From Poronia punctata (taxonomy: Eukaryota > Ascomycota > Sordariomycetes > Xylariales > Xylariaceae): a DNA stretch of 64,000 nt. Position numbers and translations under genes: made by a program. Where the stretch lies: assembly GCA_022579005.1 (NCBI GenBank), contig MU401536.1:91656-155655 (forward strand), read 5' to 3'. Positions 1-11,008 of this stretch are shown here, piece by piece (the first letter of the stretch is position 1; every line of letters begins with the position of its first letter). The notes beneath the pieces were generated by a model, which worked only from the letters and a program-made list of their open reading frames with translations, did no database searches and had not been told where the DNA came from.

Positions 1-1456
1 ACTGCCACTGATTTGGGTCCTTTTCTGGCTGTAGATAGACGGGGAAGGGGATAAATCTGTCAAAAACACGAGTCGTCAGTTTTTGTTATCTTTTCATACT
101 TGAGGACGGGGGAGACTCTTCTTACTCTGTGGCAGAAATGACGTTACAGAGACGCACACCGTTATGTACGAGTCTGTTTCCCGCCTCCCGGGCCAAATTA
201 CCTGTCGACCCGTTAGCATTCGCCCCGTCACATAGCGAGTAAGACAGTCGAGGACTTACCACCACCCGTGAACACAATGTTCATTTTTCTTAATTGTGAC
301 ATGTGTTCCTCGGTCTGGCTCATGTCTTCTAGAATAGCCGGTCTTTGATTACGAGTTAGCCGACCATCTTTCGGTTCTGAAACGCCGACCGATGAGCAGA
401 AAGGGATATGTGTAAGACAGAACTCACGGAAGAAAAGCCGACTGCACATCGAGATTCTCGAGACAGGCGGCCACTGAATCCGAGGAAAGGGGACGGTCTG
501 CCGGGCCAAACGCCGCAGGAACGCCGTAATACAAGGCAGTTATAAGGAATGTATACATGCCCGCGGCATGAAATAGGGGCACTGACGCACAATCTCGTAA
601 GCAACAGCAACTCACTCACTCACTCACTCACATAATAGGGGGGGGGGGGAACGAACAAAGAGAAAAAACACTTACTAGGTATGAAGTTCCGCCTACAGCC
701 ATCCACGAACCCATACAAGAAAATCTTCCTCCCCTCCCACGCCGGCAAGGCCTGATACCGATCGGCGATAGCCAACATCCCATTCCTCACCACAATCGGT
801 TTCGGCAAGCCCGTCGAACCGCTCGTATGCATGACACAGAGAGGCTCCCACTCCCATCCCTCCCCCTTGTTATACGGGAACGGTAACGGATCCACGTCCT
901 CTGAGTCCTCTGAGAAAAACCAACTCTCAAGCGAACCGGTAGGGATAGCTCTCATATCCCGCTCCTTCAACCACGGCCGAACAATTTCCCCATGCGTCTC
1001 TTCGGGAAAGACGACGACACGACAATCCGTCGCATCGAAAAGACTTAGTTGTCCCTCTTGGGAATTCCTCGAAGAGATGAATAGAGCTTTGTATCCGGCC
1101 TTGACGGCGGCCAGGACCATGACGACGTATCGCGCATCGTTTGGGCCGATGTAGGCGATTGTCGGGAACGGGTCTTTGGGAGAGGGGGAGCCGCAGGTTG
1201 CGATGATTCTATGGGCTACGCGGTTGATGGCGTTGGCGTATTGTTTGAATGTGATGGGACGCCAGCCGCCGTCGTCTTTTGGGTTGTTGTTATTGTTGGA
1301 GGTGAGTGGGATGGAGAATGCTTCTCTGGTTGGGTCGGTGAGGGCGATTTCGTCGACGATGTGCGGGAGCGGACGGGTGCCGTAGTTTGGTGGTTCTTGT
1401 TGGGGTTTGGGATGGTCGAAGGGGGGTTCTGTGATGGGGGTTTCGTGGATGCCCAT
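1..1456 (-). CDS. NRPS-like adenylating enzyme (AMP-binding domain), 5' part, truncated by window edge
   Basis: Multi-exon gene running off the left edge. Exons are 1456-676, 581-428, 342-260, 201-126 and 56-1, and joining them keeps phase for about 383 residues. The A-domain P-loop motif TSGSTGLPKP lies near residues 208-218. It is followed across the first intron by MPLFHAAGMYTFL, then PPAILEDMSQTEEHM, and later ISATE joined to FIPFPVYLQ. This order is typical of fungal NRPS-like (A-T-reductase) enzymes, which activate a carboxylic acid as its adenylate, load it on a carrier domain and reduce it. The carrier and reductase parts would lie outside the window, so the A-T-R architecture is inferred. 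Intron 1 carries a CTCA microsatellite (611-631) and a G-run (640-651). The start is the first ATG in the exon and gives a plausible N-terminus with a poly-Asn patch. The substrate cannot be predicted. Confidence 0.85.
611..651. repeat. CTCA microsatellite and G-run in intron
   Basis: CTCA is repeated about five times at 611-631, followed shortly by an uninterrupted G-run near 640-651. Both lie inside the first intron (582-675) of the NRPS-like gene. Confidence 0.85.
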
Positions 1457-4024
1457 GGTTCGTTCTTGCGGGGGGACGTTTTTTTTTTTTTTGACGTCGT
1501 TTCTTTAACCGAGATAATGTGTGTGAGAGAGGTACGTATTCGAGTTTTATGACGATGGTATCGGAAATATAATATACTAGATATCTTAATTCGTAGATGG
1601 ATGTCGTATAAGCCAAGTGATGTCAATTTATTCACTGCAGCTTCTTCTTCTTATTCTTCTTTCCACTTTGCTCAAAACAGTTTTCCTTTCTTTTTTTTTC
1701 CTTTCAAACAACAAACTCCTACCAAAAGCGCCATCCGTCGCTCTATTCTTATACTCCGGACATTATCCTACATTTCTTACCCTTCCCTTATCTCAACTTT
1801 GAAAGACGGACGCGTCGGAATCGCGAAGTAATGTAATCCTTTAAGTGGCACCCCTCGGCAAACAGAAAATCGCGGATAACCACATACATACATTTACTTT
1901 CATTATTCAAGCAGGGCCAATATAATAAGAGGATGACATAATCTGGGTTTTTGCATGTAACAGAAGAGGTAACTAGACTAACAATTTGTTACTAGATGTA
2001 CATGTTATTGTGAAAACTGTCTGTCACTAACCTAGAGGGTTACATTCGTTATAAGGGGGGTATGTATTCATCTATCGACTCTTGATTTCATAGAAGCCGT
2101 GTAAGTCGCCCTACCACTCAGCTTGTCGAACTTGGACGTATTACGCCTGATCTAGGGAGTGACAGAGGCCAGGGTTAACGGGGTTACGGAGTCCGGGGTT
2201 ACGGAGTAAGAAAGACATGTTGGTATCATATTATGTCATACTATATACCGGTAAGTGATATATATATGCAACTGCCGCAAGAGTTATTCCGATCAATTGT
2301 CGGCAGGATAGAGGTTTCGGCCGAGAAATGTTGATGATATGCGGTAGGTTACACCTTACACCTTACCTCGGTGATGAGAGGTAATCATTCGACAAATCAG
2401 CTTCGGTATTGAAACGTGCGAAAGGGGGGGAGCGCGAGCTACTACATTAGATATCTAAGAGTTAAATATACATGATACATGAACCACCTTTCAGTTTTTC
2501 TATGTGGAATCTAACAAAACTACCTGTCAACTTTATTCTGTCCCGAAAAAAAAAAGATAAAAACTGTCGCAAGATAAACACAGCAGGTTAACAGCGGGGG
2601 GAAGCGATCGGAATCTCAAAACACCCCGTTTCTGGAAACTTTCCCCACCGTCGAAGCAACCACCGCCGCCGCCGCTCTCTCGCGCCGTTCCCTCGCGTTT
2701 CCGAAGGGTGCCGAGTTTTCCTTGAACGGACCCAAAAAAAAACATACACATAGATAAAAGGTTGTAGGTAACTACCAGCCACTTACCGGATCGGTATTCA
2801 ACTAAAAGGTGATAATTATTTAGAGTAGTAGGTAAGGTATTTTATAAAGGATTGATTGAGATTTGGATAGCCGGACCTGAGTGGAGTTCCTCTGTGAGAT
2901 CCGATCAAGTTTGTTAGATGCTCGGGAATTCATTTGCTTGTACGGCGCCCTCACTCCAACTCTCACTCTCACTCTCACTTCTCACTTCTCACTCTCATCG
3001 TATCCTGTAAAAAATCGCTTCATCATCTGTGTGGGTAAGATACCAACCTAAGATATCAGATAAAAGTCAAGAGTAGACTAGGTACTTAGGTTAAGAGGTG
3101 AAAACAAGCAATAAGGCTGGGCGCACTATGTATTTACATGAGTCGTTTAATATGTAACAAAGCCACAAGCTCCGGACTTATATACCTAGTGTCGCTGATC
3201 ATCAAAATACATAATATCTCACTTCAAGGGACCTATTCATGCACGTCGAGATCAAGCTATACCTATACCTATACCTAAGTATCTACTCGCGGAAAAGATA
3301 TCTGTGTGCGAGTCAATGGAAATGGAGAGGCGAGATTCGGTATACACGCTCTCGTGTCACATCACTCGCGTAAGCGTTGCATTCACGAACAATAAGAGAC
3401 GCCATACGCGTATTTCGGTACCTGTAACCTACCTACCTAACCTACTCGTAGATTATGAGGCGACTACGAGCAAAAGCAAGTACACACTTATTCTGAATAG
3501 TTATTACCTTGTCATGAAACATGACTATGACATCTCCCCGTCACAGATTTGCCATCAATACTATATACTACAGACTAACTTAAAAACTAGTCAGGTCTAA
3601 ACTTCGTATATGCCATAGCCACACTTCTCGTGAGGCGAAGATGAAAGCGTGAGCTTAGTTAGTCCTGCCTATGACGTAGCCTATCTGTCATGATAATCAT
3701 CTCTTCGTCTATTCCCCCGGTCTGTCGGGAATCGAATCCCGACAGACCGCCTGTTCGTATTACCATATGTTGACCTATTTATTCTATTTTGTACCTGTAA
3801 TTATACCTTCGTAATCTTTCTTGAGTATCGCGATTAACTGGTAGATTTGTCAATCGTTTTAACATGGCCTGATCTAAGACGTAGGTATCCTTTTAAATAA
3901 GCTCACCCTTCGTAAACCCCTCTAGGTTAGTCTAGTGATTTGAGATCTGGGTAGGTATTCAGTCTTTACATCCCGTTCCACAAGACGAGTGAATACGAGC
4001 AGGTACCTTAGGTAGTCTAGTCCT
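1457..4024. other. Intergenic region, no gene recognised
   Basis: About 2.6 kb between two genes that are both on the minus strand. It holds short pyrimidine repeats (ACTCTC-type at about 2949-2998, ACCTAT-type at about 3258-3280) and a perfect hairpin at 3719-3748. Short open frames here have no recognisable protein character. Confidence 0.6.
3719..3748. repeat. Perfect 12-bp inverted repeat (hairpin)
   Basis: Arms GGTCTGTCGGGA (3719-3730) and TCCCGACAGACC (3737-3748) are exact reverse complements around the 6-nt spacer ATCGAA. The tip resembles a tRNA T-arm (GATTCGATTCCC on the minus strand), but the loop would be 8 nt and no other tRNA arms were found. It could be a hairpin terminator, a tRNA relic or a protein-binding palindrome. 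Confidence 0.8.
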
Positions 4025-5288
4025 TTACACAACCTTCAAAGTCCTCGGTCCAAGCGTGCCCAAAATCCTCTCATACCCCCCATCAAGATCCAACGTCTTC
4101 CACCCCTCTCCCTTCCCACCATCCGACAGTCTGAGTATCTTCTCCCATTGCGCCTTTGTCGATTCAAACTTGCAATTAAACTCATCACTAATACACCTCG
4201 CCTCATTCTCCATCATTCCATGAACATATGCATCTCCTACAAGTTCGTAATATACCTCTGCCGTCGCTGTCTGTTTCTTTTTTCCCTGTGTAGGAGGGGC
4301 AGGGGCAGGGGCAGGGGCAGGGGCGGTAGTAGGAAGAGACGGACGTAATATCACGGCTACTTCGTAAGGATGGAAGATGGCGATTTGGTCGCCTATCTGT
4401 GCCATTCGGGGTACGAGACAGAAATATCCGTGTTTGGTCACTGCGAAGACAAAGTTTTTCGTCGCGCTGGACGATTCGAGGGCGGCGTTGAGTTTGGGTT
4501 GTTTGCTGGTGACGTCCCAGTATCCAGGACACTAGATAGGAAGGATTTTGTTAGTTAGCATTCATAGACTGGCTAGGCCAACCTCTAGGAGAAGCATCTT
4601 TTTCGAGATACAAATTGTCCCTGTCCCTCATAAAGTGCGAATAGAGAAAGAAAGAACTTACTCCCTGCTCATACCACTTGAACCACTCGTCCCAATGCTC
4701 CCTCACATAATCCGCCCTTACTATCTCCTGTTGGGCATCACATCCCACAATCAGAGTCAACTTATACGCATCCAGCATACTATCACCATTGATATAATCA
4801 GCCATATCCAACGACCCTACAAACTCCATATCCTTCTTGACCGTCTCAAAAATGGCCCTAATATTAGTATCCAGCTCCCCCTTTCCCGTATCAACATACC
4901 CGCCCACATACACAATCTCATCAGACATGAGACACCGGAACGACGCGAAGCTCTGAAGCAACGACTTCTGCGCACCCCTGTAATCTCTCAACTCATCCGA
5001 CATGACAAACTGTCTCTTCCTGCCTTTCGGCAACGCCTTCACCTTTCCCCCCGCGTTTGGATTCGACGGAGGGATAAACGCGGCTTGGCTCTTGCCTCCG
5101 GCCTTCCATAGGTCGGTACGCGAGAGCACGAATTCGCTTTCTTCTTTATACCGATAATCCGGGGCCCAAGACGGGAGAGCAGTGTCTGGTTCTTGTCGTA
5201 CCCTGCCGGCGTTTTGTAAGAAGCGGAGAGCATCGACTTCTAGAAAACGTCGTGCAACGTCTGTATACTGACGGGAAACAGTCAGCAG

Positions 5289-5326
<38 letters not shown>

Positions 5327-6446
5327 AGGGCTGAGAGACGTAGGTAGACAAAAACTCACCAAAATCTGCCAAGGCACTCGATAATCTACATCAAACCATT
5401 GATTCCCATCTTGGATGATATTTCCCATAGCGTAGACCCTATCCCTCGCATCCGTCGCCTCGTAACGAGAAACGTACTCGACCAGGTTCTCAAACGACAA
5501 CGCGAGATCCGTAGGGCCATACTTGTCCTGGAAGTAATGATGTCGCACTCTCTGGATGATGCGGACGGCTTGTATGTTGTTGATTGTCCGGCTGAGCCGA
5601 TGATGGACGTAATCCGGCCAAGTTTCCGTGTATGGCGGACATAGAAGCCACTATATCCATCCTCACATTAGTCCAACGAGGCCACCACACAAAGACAGAG
5701 AGATGGATAGGTATAATCCCTACAGCCAGAGCAAAAAGATTATCCCAATCTACCACATCCGTACCACAAACAACATGGACGTCCCGACTCAGCGAGGCTT
5801 CCTGTTGAATCCACACCCTAGAGAACCAAGGCCGATTAAGGAAATCCACGATCCCGACAACCGTCTCCTTCAGACGAGCCTCGTCAATGCCTCCTCGATT
5901 AAACAAGGTATCGAAAAAATACGACTTCTCGACGAACCTCGACGTAATCGACGCATACCCGCAATACGAGAACTCATCCACATACTTCTTCGCCTCCAGC
6001 TTCCCCGCGTAAGCCATGGCAACGGAACTATGCTCGTCCGGAGGCCCCAGCCAGATCCAAGTCGCGCCCGCCCGTCGGTAGATGTGATGCATGATGGCCA
6101 CCTGCGCGGCGCGCTCGTCGAGACTGCACTGATTGATACAGATGGCGTCGATCCACACTTTGCGCGGCCGGTCGGTCCGTCGCAGGTCTACCATCATGTT
6201 GAAAGCGTTTCTCTGCACCCAGAGCTGCGAACCGCCGCAGTCGATCTTCTCCGGGTTCACAGGAGCACCCCATGTGTACGAGGTGGCATCGTAACATCCC
6301 TGGGCCTCGTCGAGCGTCGTCGGCACCAGTTCCGTCCTCAGAGCCTCATTACGCTGGCCCGGGTGGAGGAGGAGAAGTCGGATCGGTAGATCGCCTTCGA
6401 GATCCTTGTACAGATCCGACGCGGCTTCTGCGTTCCACTTATCCAT
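4025..6446 (-). CDS. HET-domain (heterokaryon incompatibility) protein, 708 aa
   Basis: Four exons: 6446-5724, 5650-5360, 5267-4662 and 4531-4025. All junctions are phase 0 and give 708 residues. The N-terminal third is a HET domain: CYDATSYTWG, then KVWIDAICINQ, YRRAGATWIWLGP and FLNRPWFSRVWIQQE. HET-domain proteins act in non-self recognition and programmed cell death after hyphal fusion in filamentous ascomycetes; the partner here is unknown. The middle contains DARDRVYAMGN, usual in this family. The C-terminal part has a Pro/Ala repeat (TAPAPAPAPAPP) and no recognised effector domain. The first intron (5651-5723) was inferred because the frame changes there while the protein continues in family style; its donor is GTAGGG. 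The second intron (5268-5359) contains a 29-nt A-run on the plus strand. The function beyond the family is inferred. Confidence 0.9.
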
Positions 6447-7306
6447 CGTCAGGGGCTAAATACTTAACACCTAGGTACCTATTAGTATGCTCAGTGTCAG
6501 AAGCTTGTTGTTCACACCTGTTGCAGCCTAACTATTTAGTTCCTCCCAGAATAGCTAGGAAGGGACGTTGCACTCGTAGAAACCAGACCACCTGCAGCCC
6601 AACTGACCAAGCCACCCTTATCCCTTTTCAGACAGAACGCTTACGAATTTATCACCTTTTGTATCTCTCGTTCTATCAGAACCCCTCTGTCAAGTATGGG
6701 GAACTTACTCGTATTGTCCATCAAGATATGACCTACTATACTCGTACAAACCACCTTATATCTGCTGTATTCAGACTGACTTTTATCATCTATCATGATC
6801 AATAGGGGTTAACTGGAAGGACATCACTGATAGGTAGATAATATCTCACATCACCATCTCTGTAAAGGAAACTTTGTTGTGTGAAATAGTTTTTGGCATA
6901 TCTATCAAGTGGGCATGTCTATCAATCAAAGTCTAGTTGAATAACCGCTCCTTGTCCACTGCCTTGGTATCTTTTGCGACCAGAGACCTCTGAACCCATC
7001 TATCCTGGGCCTCCAATTCCAGTAGATCACTTCAGGGACACCCGGCCGACTGCGTCTGGGAAAGGCGCTGCTTTTGGTCGTCATATATCATTCAACCGAA
7101 CAGCGCTACCATTGTGCGAAGAGAAACATGCCCCAACCCAATGCAAGACCGAACTTTTTTGCTTTCGTTGCACATACGACAAAGGAAATTAGCTATAATC
7201 ATTCCCGCGCCCCACGCGGCATTAAGGTCATCAATCAACGTTTGGTCCACGTCACCGACGACGCTGAAGTATCGTCGGAACCTCATCGTATCTGATGGCA
7301 AGTGAT
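6447..7306. other. Intergenic region, no gene recognised
   Basis: Region between the HET gene start and the eEF3 stop codon. It would hold the HET promoter and the eEF3 3' UTR. No convincing gene seen. Confidence 0.6.
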
Positions 7307-10300
7307 TTAGTCGTCCTCATCCGAGAAGACTTCCTCACCACGCTTCCGGCGGGCCATGCGGTCTAGAATTATCATGTTAGTCATCAGTCATAAATTGGAA
7401 TATGCCACCACGCGAGTAAAACTTACCCTTCTTCTTTTTCCGCGCCTCAGAGCTGGTCAGCTTGGCCTTCTTCTTCGTCGAGACAATCTTGTTGCCCATG
7501 GCGTCGAACTTCTCTTCCTCGTCGTCATCACCAGCCTTTAGGCGAGGACCAGAGCCCTGGCCCTGCACCCAGTTGTGTCCTGAAGGCGTCATCTTACCGT
7601 CCATGACGGCCCAGACCTCCTCAGTCAGATCCTTGGTGAACTCGGCGCTGTGAGTAATGATAATGACACCACCCTCGAACTTCTTGAGCGCCTTGGACAG
7701 AGCACCCAGAGAGTCACGATCCAGATAGTTGGTGGGCTCATCGAGGACGATCAAATGGGGGCGTTGCCATGAGCAGGCAGCAAGCACAACCTTGACACGC
7801 TGACCACCAGACAGACCCTTCATGCGAGAGTGGGATACCAGCTCGGCGTCAAGGCCAAAGTTGGCGCAGTGTGACTCGATCTCCTTGCGGACCAGAGGAC
7901 GGAACTGACCAGAAGCCAGGGCCTCTTTCATATCCACGTCGGCAACCATCTTCTGGTGAGATCCGAGGAGCTCGGTACGGGGGAGCCAAGCATTGTCGGC
8001 AGTCATCATGGGTACCCAACGCTCGTTCTTCATGCCGACGTTCTCACCAAGAGCGAATGAACACTCGTACTCGTAGCTGTTCTTGAACTTTCTGCGGCTG
8101 TTGATACCGATAACACGTCGCTGGGAGCCCTCAATCTTGAAGATCTTGTCCATGGCCTTCTCATCATCTTCAGTGATGATCTTGTTGGCACGGTCCATGG
8201 TCTCGCGATCTTCACCGGTCTGGAAACGCCATTGGATATACTCCGAAGGAGTCTTGTCCAAGTGGTTATCAATGTGGGCGAAAGCGTGCTGCTTGATGTA
8301 GGCGATACGGATGTTCTCGTGCTGGTAGATCTCACCCTGGGTAGGGATAAGCTCACCAGTAAGGACGTTGATGAGGGTTGACTTGCCGGCACCGTTGGGA
8401 CCGATGACAGCGATACGAGAGCCGAGAGAGCACTGGAAAGTGATATCCATGATCTGGGGCTTGGGTGTGCCGGGGTACTGGAAGCTCATCTTGGTGGCAC
8501 GCAGAATGGCCTTGGCCTTGGTCTTGACACCCTCAAGGAAACCAGGCTCGGGGAAGCTGAACTCGATCTCGGATTCTCCAAGTTCGTAGTACGACTTGGC
8601 CGCAGGGTTCTTGCGGACGAACTCCTTCAGGTTACCCTTGTAACGCTTAAGCTTGAAGCGCTCGTAGTGGATAATGTACTGGGTGACATTGTCCAAGAAG
8701 CCACTGTCGTGGGAGACGATGATGGAAGTGCATGGCGAGTTGATGAGATAGTCCTCGAGCCACTTGACGTTCTTCACATCCAGATGGTTGGTAGGCTCGT
8801 CGAGAAGCAGAATATCAGGTGCCTCGAAGACAGCACGGCAAAGAGCCAACTTCATCTTCCAACCACCAGAGAGGGCGGAGATATCGCCAGCAATCATACC
8901 ATCTGTGAAGCCGAATTCGTTGAGACGAGCCTCGACATCTTCCTTGGAAGTGGTTACGCCAGCCTCCTCCAGCTTCTTCATGGTCCAGTCGATGGTAGTC
9001 ATTTCCGTATCAGCAGAGTCGAGATCGTGCTCAACGAAGACAGTCTTGACTTCGCTCTGCTTAGGGAACCCTTCAACCTGCTCGTTGTTGATGGCACGCA
9101 TGAGCGTAGACTTGCCGGAACCGTTGGGACCGCAAAGACCGTAGCGGCGACCACGCTTGAGACGCAAATGTGTCTGGTTGAGCAGGATCTTGGCACCGTA
9201 GGCAAGCGAGAAAGTGCAGTTGCAAAGATCCTCACCATCGTCATCGTCTTCCTCCTCGGCGGCATCTTCCTCGATACCCGGGGAAGCCCGCTTACGGAGT
9301 CCGTCTACGACAGCTTCGGCGTCGGTTTCACCGACCAGAGCGGTAACGAAGGGCTTGACGGCACCGGCCCAAACAGCGGACTCAACCTCCTTCTCGTCAA
9401 CGAGTTGTCCACCGATAGCAGCGGCGTACTCGGCAACAGCGGAAAGCTTCTCAAGCACAGCAGCGTGCTTGGATGGCACGACAGCCTGAAGGTGGGCAAG
9501 GACAGTAGGGATGTCACCATCGTGGCGGACCTCAGGGATCTTGCCATCCTTGATATCGCCGACGCGAATCAAAGTGTCCAAGGCCTGCTTGGTCTTATCA
9601 CGAGCCTCAGGATCGGCCAGGGTCTCGAAGTTCTTCTGAAGACCGGGCATCATCTTGGGCAAGAAGGGGGCAACGATACTGGGATCGTCGACGAGCTTAC
9701 ACATGTTGTCAACGATGACAGCGGCCTTTCGCTTAATGGCAGTCTCACGCTCGGCAAGACCACGATCAAGTAGAGGAACCATAAGGGCAAGAGTAGGCTC
9801 GTGAACCTCAGTGACGAAGGTGGTGGCACCAAGCAAGTGAACAGTCTCGGGGACGTTCTCGGGCTTGGCGATACACTTGATAAGCTCCGGAATGAAGCGC
9901 TCGATATCTCGGTTGACAATCAACTCGCAAATCTTCTCCATGGTCTTGTAGGCACGCTCCTTGACCTCCTTCTTGGTGTCCCACATGGACTCGGAGATGA
10001 CAGGAATGAGCTCGGGAACACGATAAGCCAGCTGAGCGGGGGCGGTGCGGACGAGAGTCTCAATGCAATCGAGAGCAGCCATCTTCTCAGGCCACTTCTG
10101 GGCAGTCAAGATTGAGTTGGTGATATGGGGCAGGATGGCCTTCACACCGTTGGGGTTGATAGCCTCAACAATGGCCACAACAGCAGCGGTAGCGGCATTC
10201 TTGACAGCGGTGATCTTGTCGCCGATGGCGGACAGGACGAGTGGTAGTAGGACGACGAGGTAAGGCTCGACGTGGGCCGATACCTCGGAGTGCTGAGCGA

Positions 10301-11008
10301 TGGCCTGGATGGCATTGGCAGCCTTCTCGCGAGCCACGGCGTCCTTCTTGTTGGCTAGTTGTTTCTTGAGGGCTTCGACAGTCCTAGTTCAATAGCAATT
10401 AGTATTCGTTCTTAGATAAGTACAGCAAGGTATTAGTGACAAAAAGAGAATGTGGATATAGTGCATCGCCAATCCGGAAATTGCAAGCAGATCATCTCCC
10501 GGAATAATACCCAAAAAAGCTAGGCTGTACCGGTATCACCTGGCGATAGCCAAAGTGTGCGGTATCAGCGACTTTTGGGGGGGGGGTATTTGGGTGCACA
10601 TGAACGTGCCAAGCGGATTGGGTTAGAAGAGCAGATAGGTAGCCCTTCTGGCCCTCCCCGCCATGAGGTAAAACAAGCAGTGGGGGCACAAAATTCTGGC
10701 GGGGTCGGACGCGGACCTGAAATTTTATTTCAAAAGAGTAATAAATGCAGGGTCCGGTGGGCTTGATCCAAAACCGAAGAGGCCAGAAGTTTATACAATC
10801 CAGAGCATAGCTTGCATTGTGGGAAAGGCTTGGGGCAGGATAACTGGAAAACTTACTTTGTGGGAGCCTCCTGGTCCTCAATAGGGCCGTTGATGAAAGA
10901 AGCCAGCGCAACGGTTGCGTCCTTGGTAGCGGCAGCATCCTTGGAGATGGTGAGCTTTCCCATCAGGTCGTCAAGGACCTTGATGGACTGAGCATTTTCG
11001 GAAGGCAT
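7307..11008 (-). CDS. TEF3: Translation elongation factor 3 (eEF3), ABC-F ATPase, 1054 aa
   Basis: Exons 11008-10857, 10383-7427 and 7362-7307 join in phase to 1054 residues, close to the usual 1040-1060. eEF3 is a cytosolic ribosome-bound ATPase needed for fungal elongation; it helps release E-site tRNA. The N-terminal HEAT-repeat region is followed by two ABC cassettes. ABC1 has Walker [10 protein letters not shown] (about residue 468), signature LSGGWKMKL and Walker [15 protein letters not shown]2 has GPNGAGKST (about residue 711), signature LSGGQRVKV and Walker [13 protein letters not shown]. The C-terminus is basic then acidic ([22 protein letters not shown]). The first intron is long (473 bp), and the last is 64 bp with a CTAAC branch site. 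The start ATG follows a plausible leader and yields the expected N-terminus [15 protein letters not shown]. Codon use is strongly C-ending, as in highly expressed genes. Confidence 0.97.

Noticed and set aside
3304..3600. 98-residue frame in the first intergenic region
   Set aside because: Low-complexity and AT-leaning, with no motif or splice partner.
5628..6389. 253-residue plus-strand frame
   Set aside because: Antisense shadow of the HET gene, whose own frame carries clear domain motifs.
8667..9773. 368-residue plus-strand frame antisense to eEF3
   Set aside because: It is the mirror of strongly biased eEF3 codons. High-expression genes often leave long antisense frames.
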